64,000 nucleotides of DNA from assembly GCF_038066715.1 (NCBI RefSeq), contig NZ_JBBUKT010000006.1:310001-374000 (forward strand), read 5' to 3'. The notes beneath the pieces are model-generated. The model worked only from the letters and a program-made list of their open reading frames with translations. It was not told the DNA's origin and did not search any database. Source of the stretch: Luteolibacter sp. Y139. GTDB lineage: Bacteria; Verrucomicrobiota; Verrucomicrobiia; Verrucomicrobiales; Akkermansiaceae. Shown piece after piece: positions 44,540 to 53,221 of the stretch (position 1 is the first letter of the stretch; each line of letters begins with the position of its first letter). The position numbers were made by a program, and so were the translations under genes.

Positions 44540-45250
44540 ATGTCAGATATGGCCGCGAAGAAAACCCCGGGAGGGAGTCTTGAAACCGCGCTGGCTGCTC
44601 TCAAGGAGCGGGCTACCCAAGCCACCCTTGAGGGGATGGCCCGCTACGCCATTCCCTCCGACCATGCCTTCGGCGTGGCGATGCGGGACGTGCAGGCGGT
44701 GGCGAAGTCCCTCGGGAAGAACCATGCGCTCGCTGGCGAGCTGTGGGCGAGCGGGTGGTATGAGGCGCGTCTGCTGGCCTGCTACGTGGACAATCCCGCC
44801 GAGGTGACCGCGAAGCAGATGGACGATTGGTTCCGGGACTTCGATAACTGGGCGGTCGTGGACACGGTCTGTTTCGCCCTTTTCAAGCGGGTGCCCCATG
44901 CGTGGGGAAAGGTGGAAGCGTGGTCCTCGCGCAAGAAGGAGTTCGAGCGGCGAGGGGCCTTTGCGCTGATGTGGGGACTGGCCGGCGGGGATGGCGAGGA
45001 TGAGCCGTTTTTCCGCGGGCTCCAGCTCATCGAGCAGGCGGCGACCGACGAGCGGAATTTCGTGAAGAAGGCGGTGAACATGGCCCTGCGGGCCACCGGC
45101 AAGCGGAGCTTGCCCCTCCACAAGGCGGCAGTTCAGACCTCGAAACGCCTCGCTGCTTCCGAGAACCCGGCGGCCCGCTGGATCGGGAAGGATGCTTTGA
45201 AGGAGCTCGAAAGCCCGAAGGTCGTAGAAAGGCTCAAAAAGGGAGCCTGA
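44540..45250 (+). CDS. DNA alkylation repair protein (AlkD-like HEAT-repeat glycosylase)
   Basis: 236 residues, nearly all helical. The family motif DNWAVVDTVCFALFKRVPH matches the DNA alkylation repair enzymes, and the series of HEAT-like helices (KEFERRGAFALMWGLA, VKKAVNMALRATGKRS) is as in AlkD. It should excise bulky or cationic alkylated bases without base flipping. The ATG was chosen over a GTG 21 bases upstream. A TTGAAG-type junction with the topoisomerase gene leaves 136 bases with no gene. Confidence 0.88.
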   Translation: MSDMAAKKTPGGSLETALAALKERATQATLEGMARYAIPSDHAFGVAMRDVQAVAKSLGKNHALAGELWASGWYEARLLACYVDNPAEVTAKQMDDWFRDFDNWAVVDTVCFALFKRVPHAWGKVEAWSSRKKEFERRGAFALMWGLAGGDGEDEPFFRGLQLIEQAATDERNFVKKAVNMALRATGKRSLPLHKAAVQTSKRLAASENPAARWIGKDALKELESPKVVERLKKGA

Positions 45251-45386
45251 GCCGGGTTCGCCCTCAAGACCCGTAATCCGCTGAAAGTGAACTTTCTGTA
45301 CTGAAATCCGACGTCTTCGGCCGGATTGGCCACAGTCCGCTTCCGCACTTGCACCCCCCGCCCGGACGGCCCAGCCTCCGCCCTCC

Positions 45387-47366
45387 ATGATGCCCGATCC
45401 GGACCAGCACGCCTCTCTGAAGGCGATGTATTCCGACTACTTCCTCGACTACGCCTCCTACGTCATTCTCGAGCGCGCGGTGCCGCACCTCAACGACGGC
45501 CTCAAGCCCGTCCAGCGGCGCATTCTCCACTCGATGAAGGAGCTGGACGACGGCCGCTACAACAAGGTGGCCAACGTCGTCGGAAATACGATGAAGTACC
45601 ACCCGCATGGCGATACTTCCATCGGCGACGCGATGGTGCAGATCGGCCAGAAGGACCTGCTCATCGACTGCCAGGGAAACTGGGGAAATACCCTGACCGG
45701 CGACGGCGCGGCTGCCCCACGATACATCGAGGCCCGGCTCACGAAGTTCGCCCTCGACATCACCTTCAATCCGAAGACGACCGATTGGACGCCGTCCTAC
45801 GACGGCCGCAACAAGGAACCGATCACCCTGCCGGTGAAGTTCCCACTGCTGCTCGCGCAGGGAGTGGAGGGCATCGCGGTCGGCCTTGCTTGCAAGATGC
45901 TGCCGCACAATTTCATCGAGCTCATCGATGCCTCGATCGCGGCCTTGCGGAAGGAACCTTTCGAACTGCTGCCTGATTTCCCGACTGGCGGGATCATGGA
46001 CGCGACCGATTACAAGGATGGTCTGCGTGGCGGCCGCGTTCGGGTTCGCGCGCGCATTTCGACGGAGAAGAAGGGCATCCTTCGCATCACACAAATTCCC
46101 TTCGGCACCACCACTGGCGCGGTGATGGATTCCATCGTCGCCGCTGCGGACAAGGGGAAGATCAAGATCGCCAAGATCGAGGACAATACGGCGGCCGAGG
46201 TGGACATCCTCGTCCATTTGCCGTCTGGCGTGGATGCTGAGAACCTTCGTGACGCGCTTTACGCCTTCACCGATTGCGAGCTTAGCCTCTCGCCGAATGC
46301 GTGCGTCATCGTCGATGACAAGCCGCAGTTCCTCGGTGTCACCGAGATCCTCAAGCGCAATGCGGAGAATACGAAGGAACTACTCCGCATGGAGCTGGAG
46401 ATCCGTCTCGGCGAACTAGCCGAGAAGTGGCACTTCAGCTCGCTGGAGAAGATCTTCATTGAGAATCGCATTTACCGCGACATCGAAGAAGAGACGACGT
46501 GGGAAGGCGTGATCGGTGCGATCGACAGGGGCTTGAAGCCCTTTAAGAAGCTCCTCAAGCGCGAGGTGACCGAGGAAGACATCGTTCGCCTCACCGAGAT
46601 CAAGATCAAGCGCATCTCCAAGTTCGACTCCTTCAAGGCCGACGAGGAGATCAAGGCGCTGGAGAAGGACATCGAGGAGACCGAGAAGAATCTCAAGCAA
46701 CTCACGAAGTACACCATCCGCTGGTTTGAGGACTTGAAAAAGAAGTATGGCAAGGGCCGCGAGCGGAAGACGGAGATCACCACCTTCGACCGTGTCGATC
46801 GCAGCCAGGTCATCCTCGCCACCGAGACGCTCTACCTCGACGACAAGAACGGCTTCGCCGGCTACGGCCTGAAGAAGGAGACGCCGCTTGAGAGGTGCTC
46901 CACGCTCGATGATGTCATCATTTTCGGCCAGGACGGCAAGATGCGGATCGTGAAGGTGGCGGACAAATTCTTCGTCGGCCAGCGCCCGTTGCGGGTGGCG
47001 ATCTTGAAAAAGGATGAGGATCTCATCTACTCACTGATCTATCGCGACGGAAAGGAAGGCGCGATCCTCGCCAAGCGCTTCCGGGTTGGCGGTGTCACCC
47101 GCGACAAGGAGTATGACCTGATGAAGGGCACGCCGGGCAGCCGGATCTTCTACTTCGCCGTTCACAAGAGCGAAGCGGAGAGCGCGGAGCAGATGCTGAT
47201 CGTCCACATCAAGCCGGCCCTGCGTCTGAAGAATGTCAGCCGTCCCTTCAACTTCGGCGAAGTCCCGATCAAGGGCCGCAGCAGCGGCGGTAACATCGTG
47301 ACGAAGCTGCCGATTGACCGGATCGTCCGTGCGCCGAAGGACTTCGATCCGGAAGTCGGGGCTTAA
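45387..47366 (+). CDS. parC: Type IIA topoisomerase subunit A (ParC/topoisomerase IV-like)
   Basis: 659 residues, short compared with GyrA, as the C-terminal wheel is reduced. The winged-helix domain carries LKPVQRRILHSMKELDDGRYNK (QRR), KYHPHGDTSIGDAMV, and the catalytic tyrosine in AAPRYIEARLT (Tyr113), which forms the covalent DNA link. A coiled-coil gate region (EEIKALEKDIEETEKNLKQL) follows. It decatenates or relaxes DNA together with a B subunit. No parE/gyrB lies beside it. Its stop overlaps the convergent methyltransferase stop by four bases. Confidence 0.9.
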   Translation: MMPDPDQHASLKAMYSDYFLDYASYVILERAVPHLNDGLKPVQRRILHSMKELDDGRYNKVANVVGNTMKYHPHGDTSIGDAMVQIGQKDLLIDCQGNWGNTLTGDGAAAPRYIEARLTKFALDITFNPKTTDWTPSYDGRNKEPITLPVKFPLLLAQGVEGIAVGLACKMLPHNFIELIDASIAALRKEPFELLPDFPTGGIMDATDYKDGLRGGRVRVRARISTEKKGILRITQIPFGTTTGAVMDSIVAAADKGKIKIAKIEDNTAAEVDILVHLPSGVDAENLRDALYAFTDCELSLSPNACVIVDDKPQFLGVTEILKRNAENTKELLRMELEIRLGELAEKWHFSSLEKIFIENRIYRDIEEETTWEGVIGAIDRGLKPFKKLLKREVTEEDIVRLTEIKIKRISKFDSFKADEEIKALEKDIEETEKNLKQLTKYTIRWFEDLKKKYGKGRERKTEITTFDRVDRSQVILATETLYLDDKNGFAGYGLKKETPLERCSTLDDVIIFGQDGKMRIVKVADKFFVGQRPLRVAILKKDEDLIYSLIYRDGKEGAILAKRFRVGGVTRDKEYDLMKGTPGSRIFYFAVHKSEAESAEQMLIVHIKPALRLKNVSRPFNFGEVPIKGRSSGGNIVTKLPIDRIVRAPKDFDPEVGA

Positions 47367-48166
47367 GCCACCGGCTCTTCCAGTCGATCCTTCGTGACGG
47401 ACAGGTAGTAGTCGTCCAACTCGATGCCGGTGAACTCCTTCACGCCCTGGCGTTTCGCCGCCACGGCGGAGCTGCCGATTCCCAGGAACGGATCCAGCAA
47501 ACGCGTCTCTTCGCCCTTACCGTGGAGGCGGATGCATTGCTCCACCAGTGCGATCGGGAAGCTGGCTGGATGGGGGCGGTCGTTTTCGCGGGACTTGATG
47601 GTGTCGTAGGGGATGAACCAGGTGTTCCCGCGGCAACGCTTGTCGACTCCTCCGGTGTGTCCCCAGCGCGCGATGTTCGACTTGTCCTGATACGGAACCC
47701 CAGCAGCGCGGCGATCGAGCTTCACGTTGCCGGATTTGGTCAGGTGGAAGACGTATTCGTGGCAGTCGTTGACGAAGCGTTGTGAGTTGATCGGCTTGAA
47801 GTGCCCGGCGCTGATCTGCTCTCCGCCGCGGGTCTCGACGGTGATCGACTTGATCCAGTGGAAGGTGTTCTGGAGAGTGAAAAGCGCGCCGGGCCCCTCG
47901 GTGAATGCGAGCACGATCTGGTGCGGCATCAGGGGATTCGCGGGGGCAGCGCCGACGTTGAGGAAGAAGGAGCCGTCGTCTGTTAGGACGCGCTTCAGCT
48001 CAGCCGCCCAAGCCTTGCACCATTCGATAAACTCGGCGCGTCCTGCAGTGTCGTCGAAGCTGCGGTAATTGATGCCGAGATTATACGGCGGCGACGTGAC
48101 GACGAGATCCACCGAACCCTCGGCCAAGGTTGGTAGAACTTTCAAACAATCGCCGTGGTAGAGCAT
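47363..48166 (-). CDS. Orphan DNA methyltransferase, beta-type (SPPY motif, N4-cytosine or N6-adenine)
   Basis: 267 residues. Motif IV is TSPPYNLG (Ser25-Tyr28) near the N-terminus, and the AdoMet-binding FxGxG motif is LLDPFLGIGSSAVAA near the C-terminus, the beta-class order. SPPY is typical of N4-cytosine enzymes, while N6-adenine enzymes mostly have DPPY, so m4C is favoured. No restriction endonuclease, specificity subunit or Vsr gene is adjacent. It may be a solitary epigenetic methylase. Confidence 0.88.
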   Translation of the reverse strand: MLYHGDCLKVLPTLAEGSVDLVVTSPPYNLGINYRSFDDTAGRAEFIEWCKAWAAELKRVLTDDGSFFLNVGAAPANPLMPHQIVLAFTEGPGALFTLQNTFHWIKSITVETRGGEQISAGHFKPINSQRFVNDCHEYVFHLTKSGNVKLDRRAAGVPYQDKSNIARWGHTGGVDKRCRGNTWFIPYDTIKSRENDRPHPASFPIALVEQCIRLHGKGEETRLLDPFLGIGSSAVAAKRQGVKEFTGIELDDYYLSVTKDRLEEPVA

Positions 48167-48183
48167 GGAGAGAGGGCGGAGGA

Positions 48184-48215
48184 TTCCGCCGGAGTTGGGC
48201 TAGGGTTCGGCGGAA
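48184..48215. other. Inverted repeat between DUF2185 and methyltransferase genes
   Basis: TTCCGCCG and CGGCGGAA, eight-base perfect arms, with a 16-base loop. It is downstream of the DUF2185 stop and upstream of the methyltransferase start, both read leftward. It may be a weak terminator or an operator; no T-tract follows. Confidence 0.3.
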
Positions 48216-48259
48216 AAGTCGGGAGGATTGAGGTCGGTGATCTTCATCTCATGCATTCC

Positions 48260-48616
48260 TCACGCTTCTTCCTGATCCAGTTCTTCTTCCTCAAAACGGT
48301 CTGTTCCTTCAATCCGCCCGAACGCAGAGCCTGCCGGGCTGCCAAGATGGGGAATAATCGCCGGGTCGTAGTTGCAGATCGTGTTGACCTCATAGAGCGC
48401 CCAATTCGTGGGCATGTCTGCATACTCTTGGCTTTCATCGCCGGAGAGAAAGCGCCAACCGGAGTCGATCTCGTTGTCTGGCTCCTGGCGATACATGTAG
48501 CCGACTTTCAAACCGTCAATGGTAATGCGGTCCGTTGCAAAACAGGACCCCATCGGCGGGATCAGTTGTCTGATCTCATCGGGAGCGATGCAGAAATTGG
48601 AATCGCGGGAGGCCAC
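48260..48616 (-). CDS. DUF2185 protein (Imm33-like)
   Basis: 118 residues starting at GTG. The segment SCFATDRITIDGLKVGYMYR, then EPDNEIDSGWRFLSGDESQEY and VNTICNYDPAIIPHLGSP, match DUF2185, a family grouped with immunity proteins of polymorphic toxin systems (Imm33-like). No toxin gene is near; it begins four bases after the gatB stop. It may be a domesticated or housekeeping member. The C-terminus is acidic (EEEELDQEEA). Confidence 0.8.
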   Translation of the reverse strand: MASRDSNFCIAPDEIRQLIPPMGSCFATDRITIDGLKVGYMYRQEPDNEIDSGWRFLSGDESQEYADMPTNWALYEVNTICNYDPAIIPHLGSPAGSAFGRIEGTDRFEEEELDQEEA

Positions 48617-48620
48617 GCCG

Positions 48621-50072
48621 TTACTGGAGCTTTCCCTTCAGGAGATCCGTCACCTGCTTCGGGTTCGGCTTGGTGGAGGACGCTTTCATTACTTGGCCGG
48701 TGAGGAAGTTCAGGAGCTTCTCATTGCCCCCTTTGATCTCCTCAACTTGCTTGGGATTGGCGGCGATGACTTGGTCGCACAGTGCGTCAAGTTCGCCAGC
48801 ATCGGCGGGCTCGAATCCGAGCTCCTTTGCCACTGCGGCGGGGTCTTTGTCGGGCGCATCGAGCAGCACGGCGAGGACTTCCTTCGCCTGACTTGAGGCG
48901 AGGGCTCCGCTTTCGACCAAACCTAACAGCGCGCCGGTTTTCTCCGCGGAAAGCGGCGAGTCGGAGATGGCCACGGAACGGTCGTTGAGTGCTCCGAGCA
49001 GGTTGTTGAGCAGGAAGTTTGCAGCCTTCTTGCCGGGGACGCCGGTGGCGGCGAGGGCTTCGAAGTATTTTGCGAGAGGAAGATCAGAGGACAGGACCGA
49101 GGCATCGTAGGCGCTCACGCCGTAGTCGGCTTCGTAGCGTGCCGAGCGTTCGTGCGGGCGCTCGGTCAGCAGCGGGCGGACCTTTTCCAAGATGGGCGCG
49201 GTGACGATTGGTAGCAGGTCGGGGCATGGGAAGTAGCGGTAGTCGTGCGCATCTTCCTTCGTTCGCATGAGTTGCGTTTCACCGCGGTCGTCATCCCAGC
49301 GGCGGGTCGATTGGATCTGTGCGATGCCTGCGTCGAGTTCCTCGGCCTGGCGCTCGACCTCGTGCGCGATGGCGCGACGGACGGCGGAGATGGAGTTGAG
49401 GTTCTTCAGCTCGACCTTCGCGCCGAGTGGATCGTTTTCCTTTAGGCGCAGGGAGATATTCACGTCGCAGCGCATCTGGCCCTTTTCCATGTCGGCATCG
49501 GAAATGCCGCCCTGTTGCAGGATCATCTGGAGCGAGCGCAAGTAGGCACCGGCTTCTTCGCCGGATTCAAGGTCGGGCTCAGTGACGATTTCCATCAGTG
49601 GCGTGCCGGCGCGGTTGAAGTCGATGAGTGAGGAGCTCCCGAGGTGCGTTGACTTCGCGACGTCCTCTTCAAGGTGGATGCGGTTCAGGCGCACCTTGTG
49701 ACCGGGGCGGGCGATGTTCTTCCGTGCGTCGGTCGGGTAGCAGTGATCGTAGAGGGGGACGGCGCCGCCGAGGCAGAGGGGGAAGTCCATCTGCGTCGTC
49801 TGGAAATTCTTCGGCATGTCCGGGTAGAAGTAGCTCTTCCGGTCCCAGCGGGAGATTTCGGGCGATCCGCAATCCAGCAGCAGGCCGGCGAGCAGGGTCT
49901 TCTCAATGGCGTAGCGGTTCAGGACCGGCAGGGCGCCGGGGAGGCCGAGGCAGACCGGGCATGTGCGGGTATTCGGCTCCTCGCCGAAGGAGGTTTCGCA
50001 GGCGCAGAACATCTTCGTGCGCGTCTTGACCTGGCAGTGGACTTCGAGGCCGATGGTGACGAGGTAGGGCAT
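48621..50072 (-). CDS. gatB: Aspartyl/glutamyl-tRNA amidotransferase subunit B
   Basis: 483 residues. GatB converts Glu-tRNA(Gln) or Asp-tRNA(Asn) to the amide form with GatA and GatC. The start MPYLVTIGLEVHCQVKTRTK is the canonical N-terminus. Zinc-binding cysteines follow (CACETSF, CPVCLGLPG), then SYFYPDMPKNFQTTQMD, LEEDVAKSTH and the tRNA-binding YqeY-like tail (NEKLLNFLTGQVMKAS). gatA and gatC are not adjacent. The long open frame upstream is spurious. Confidence 0.95.
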   Translation of the reverse strand: MPYLVTIGLEVHCQVKTRTKMFCACETSFGEEPNTRTCPVCLGLPGALPVLNRYAIEKTLLAGLLLDCGSPEISRWDRKSYFYPDMPKNFQTTQMDFPLCLGGAVPLYDHCYPTDARKNIARPGHKVRLNRIHLEEDVAKSTHLGSSSLIDFNRAGTPLMEIVTEPDLESGEEAGAYLRSLQMILQQGGISDADMEKGQMRCDVNISLRLKENDPLGAKVELKNLNSISAVRRAIAHEVERQAEELDAGIAQIQSTRRWDDDRGETQLMRTKEDAHDYRYFPCPDLLPIVTAPILEKVRPLLTERPHERSARYEADYGVSAYDASVLSSDLPLAKYFEALAATGVPGKKAANFLLNNLLGALNDRSVAISDSPLSAEKTGALLGLVESGALASSQAKEVLAVLLDAPDKDPAAVAKELGFEPADAGELDALCDQVIAANPKQVEEIKGGNEKLLNFLTGQVMKASSTKPNPKQVTDLLKGKLQ

Positions 50073-50229
50073 TTCGGGAAAGCGGCTGGCGGTGAGCGTG
50101 ACGGAGGATTTCCCGCTGGCCAATCCCGAATGCGTCCCCGCGGTGATGGCTTGTCCGGGGCTTGCCATTTCCGGCCTCCCGGTGCATGGCCGGGGCCGGT
50201 CGACCCCACACGGGGAGACGAAAAATCCC

Positions 50230-52080
50230 ATGATGACTTTCCAAATCGGCCTGACCTTGGCGGTCATCGCCTTGACGCTGATCGCGTTCATCCGCGAGTG
50301 GGCGGCCCCGGATGTGATCGCCCTGACGGTGCTGTGCGGCGTTGTCGCGCTCGGGCTGGTCGGCATGAACGAGATGACCTCGGTCTTCAAAAACGAGGCG
50401 CCGTTGGCGATCGCTGCGCTTTTCATCATCGGCGGTGCCCTGGAGGCGTCCGGGGCGGTCGATCACATCGGCCGTGTGCTGCGGGACAAGCTGCCGAGCA
50501 ATATCCGCCTCGCGATCCTCGGGTTCTCCATCCTGACCTGCTTTTTCAGTGCCTGGATGAATAATACCGCCATCGTGGCAATCCTGCTGCCGGTGGCGCT
50601 TGGCTTCGCTCGTTCCCGAGATTTTGCGCCGTCCCGGCTGCTGATGCCGCTGTCCTACTGCTCCATTCTCGGTGGCGTCTGCACCCTGATCGGCACCTCC
50701 ACCAACCTGCTCGTCAACGGCACGCTGAAGGATCTCAAGATGGAGCCGATGACGATGTTCCAGCTCGCCCCCATCGGCATCCCGCTGTCGATCGCAGGCG
50801 TTGCCTATCTCTCGATCTTCGGGCCGAAGCTGATCCCATCGCGGACCACGATTTCAGGCAGCTTGGACATCAAGGATCGCGCGACGCCGCTCTATCACAT
50901 TCTGATCGGCGAGAATTCGCCACTGATCGGCAAGCGGCTGAGTGAAACCCCGCTGTTTGATCACGGCCGGCATGTCCACATCATGGAAGTCCGCCGCAAA
51001 GGTGCGCGGGAAATGCACGCACTCAATACGCTGACGATCGAGAAGAACGACCGCTTCCTGATCGCCCTGCATGGTCGCAGGGCGAAGGCGGGCAAAGCCG
51101 AGGATCTCTGTGCGGAAATCGGCGCGAGTTTGCTTTCGACTATCGATGGTGTGGTGACCGAGCTCGTGGTTCGTGACGAGTCTTCGCTTGCTGGCCAAAC
51201 ACTGGCCCGGTCGGATTTCCGCCAACGCTACAATAGCGTCGTGATGGCGGTGCATCGCAATGGGGTAAACATCACCCATCAGCTCGCCGAGATTCCGCTG
51301 GATGCAGGGGACACGCTGCTGGTCATCACGGGGCTCAATAATCTCGATACCCTTGAGGCGACCCGTGACTTTATCCTGACCGATGCGCCGGAGGACACGC
51401 CGGTGTCGACTGAGAACAAGAAGCCTCCGCATCATGCCTGGGTTTCGTGGGCTGTGCTGATTGGTGTGGTGGTTGTCGCTACCTTGACCGATCTCCTTTG
51501 TGGCGAAGGAAATCTGTTCCCCAAGGCACCTGTCATCCCGATCCACTACGCGGCCATGGTCGGCGCGCTGATCCTGCTGTGGTCGAAGATCGTCACGCCA
51601 CGCGAGGCCTATGCCAGCATCGATTGGCAGGTGCTGCTGATGCTCTACGGCTTGTTAGGCCTCGGTATGGCGATGCAGTCGACGGGCACCGCGAAATGGT
51701 TGGCCGAGGGTTTGGTGACCGTGGCAGGGGGCTTCGTGGCTCCACAGTGGATGCCGCTGGTGATGCTGTGGTTGGTATTCCTTCTCACCATTCTCCTTAC
51801 GGAGGTGCTCTCGAATAACGCCACGGCGGTGATGATGGTGCCCATCGTGGTAACGCTCGCCCACAGCCTCGGCGTCAGCCATTGGCCGTATGTGATGGGC
51901 GTGACCGTCGCGGCCTCGACTGCCTTTGCCCTCCCCATGGGCTACCAGACGCACATGATGGTCTATGGTCCCGGCGGCTTCAAATTCACCGACTTCCTGC
52001 GCGTCGGCATCCCGCTGAACTTCATCTGCTGGATCGTCTCTTGCCTGCTGATCCCGCTGATCTGGCCGTTTCATCCGTGA
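50230..52080 (+). CDS. SLC13/DASS-type transporter with two RCK_C (TrkA-C) domains
   Basis: 616 residues and about 11-12 membrane helices. Both family signatures of the permease occur as inverted repeats: FFSAWMNNTAIVAILLPVALG and TEVLSNNATAVMMVPIVVTLA, the substrate/Na+ loops. LGGVCTLIGTSTNLLVNGTL and FALPMGYQTHMMVYGPGGF follow the same logic. Between them lie two regulatory TrkA-C domains (about 210-290 and 300-385). It should import anions such as sulfate, dicarboxylates or citrate with sodium; the substrate is not determined. Confidence 0.9.
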   Translation: MMTFQIGLTLAVIALTLIAFIREWAAPDVIALTVLCGVVALGLVGMNEMTSVFKNEAPLAIAALFIIGGALEASGAVDHIGRVLRDKLPSNIRLAILGFSILTCFFSAWMNNTAIVAILLPVALGFARSRDFAPSRLLMPLSYCSILGGVCTLIGTSTNLLVNGTLKDLKMEPMTMFQLAPIGIPLSIAGVAYLSIFGPKLIPSRTTISGSLDIKDRATPLYHILIGENSPLIGKRLSETPLFDHGRHVHIMEVRRKGAREMHALNTLTIEKNDRFLIALHGRRAKAGKAEDLCAEIGASLLSTIDGVVTELVVRDESSLAGQTLARSDFRQRYNSVVMAVHRNGVNITHQLAEIPLDAGDTLLVITGLNNLDTLEATRDFILTDAPEDTPVSTENKKPPHHAWVSWAVLIGVVVVATLTDLLCGEGNLFPKAPVIPIHYAAMVGALILLWSKIVTPREAYASIDWQVLLMLYGLLGLGMAMQSTGTAKWLAEGLVTVAGGFVAPQWMPLVMLWLVFLLTILLTEVLSNNATAVMMVPIVVTLAHSLGVSHWPYVMGVTVAASTAFALPMGYQTHMMVYGPGGFKFTDFLRVGIPLNFICWIVSCLLIPLIWPFHP

Positions 52081-52084
52081 ATGC

Positions 52085-52116
52085 GGGAGCGCCGGTAGTG
52101 GACGCCGCGCTGCACG
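52085..52116. repeat. REP-like palindrome, copy B
   Basis: An imperfect palindrome (AGCGCCGG paired with CCGCGCT) with centre TAGTGGACG. It sits in the 43-base gap between the convergent SLC13 and GT4 genes. Its sequence parallels copy A at 27178-27207. Confidence 0.4.
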
Positions 52117-52123
52117 ATATGGC

Positions 52124-53221
52124 CTATCGTTTCAGCTCGTCATAGACGGCCATGGTCCCTTCCAGCATCGCTTGCAGCGTGAAGGGATGGTCCGTCGGCA
52201 CGGGTGGCGGATCCTCTAACAAACGCCTCACCACAGGCACGGCAGCGGCAGGATCATTCGCTGGAATGCGGCCTGCAGGATAGAGTAGGGCTAACTGCTC
52301 TCCCACGCCGCCATGATCGTATCCGGCGACCGGGATGCCCAAGCCGAGCGCTTCCAGAGTGGTGCGTCCGAAGGACTCGGGCTGTGTCGTGAGCGATAGG
52401 ACCACGGATGAGATGGCAAGGATATCCTTCAGGTCCGAACGCCCACCCGTGAATGTCACTCGCTCGGCCAAGCCTTCCACCGTGAACAGGGCGCGGATCT
52501 CGTCCAGATATGCAGCCTTCTTCGGATGTGCTCCACCGGCAATCACCGCATGCAGGCGCTCATCCGGGGACAATGCTTTCAAGATCTTCGCGAAGTCCTC
52601 GTGTCCCTTCAACCGGGTGATCCGGCCGGGCAGGGTGAGGAGGTGCTTGCCGTGCGTCTCGGGAAATTCGTGGAAGAAGCCTGCTTTCCATTCGTTCGAT
52701 GGCTCATAGCCATGGGGGTAGTCGGCGGGATCGATACCTCGGTGAACGACTCGCAGCTTGTCCGGTGAGGCCTTCGGGTAGTGCTTCAGAACATGATCGC
52801 GGATGCTCTCCGAAACGCAGATCACCCGCTCGCCGCAGGTCATGATCTCGGAGTAGCGGTTCACCGAGTTGAAGCCGTGGACCGTGGTCACCAAACGTGG
52901 TCGTGTCGCCGGGTCCATGCCACGCCACGCGAGCCAAGCCAGCCATGCGGGCACTCGCGAACGCAGGTGAAGGACGTCCGGCTTCTCCTCTGCAAAGAGA
53001 CGTCGCAGCTTCGATACCAGCAGCAGAGATGACAGGCGCTTGCGGCCGACCGGCATCGTGATGTGGCGGGTGCCGCAGGCTTCGAGCTGCTGGAGCATTT
53101 TGCCGCCGCCAGAGACGACCAGCGATTCGTGGCCGAGCTCTCCCAGATGACGGGCGAGCTCCAGCGTGCCGCGTTCGACGCCGCCGGACTCCATTTCGGG
53201 GATCATTTGGAGCACCTTCAT
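52124..53221 (-). CDS. Glycosyltransferase family 4
   Basis: 365 residues, GT-B fold. The N-terminal QMIPEMESGGVERGTLELAR is the common GT4 acceptor-side motif. The donor side has LPGRITRLKGHEDFAKIL and TTQPESFGRTTLEALGLGIPVA, containing the E-x7-E-like element. It probably adds a sugar to an envelope glycolipid or polysaccharide. It is the third gene of an operon with the acyltransferase and ELM1-like genes (ATGA overlaps). Confidence 0.9.
   Translation of the reverse strand: MKVLQMIPEMESGGVERGTLELARHLGELGHESLVVSGGGKMLQQLEACGTRHITMPVGRKRLSSLLLVSKLRRLFAEEKPDVLHLRSRVPAWLAWLAWRGMDPATRPRLVTTVHGFNSVNRYSEIMTCGERVICVSESIRDHVLKHYPKASPDKLRVVHRGIDPADYPHGYEPSNEWKAGFFHEFPETHGKHLLTLPGRITRLKGHEDFAKILKALSPDERLHAVIAGGAHPKKAAYLDEIRALFTVEGLAERVTFTGGRSDLKDILAISSVVLSLTTQPESFGRTTLEALGLGIPVAGYDHGGVGEQLALLYPAGRIPANDPAAAVPVVRRLLEDPPPVPTDHPFTLQAMLEGTMAVYDELKR

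Noticed and set aside
47363-48616. Restriction-modification system or toxin-immunity island
   Set aside because: The methyltransferase has no endonuclease neighbour, and the DUF2185 gene has no toxin nearby.
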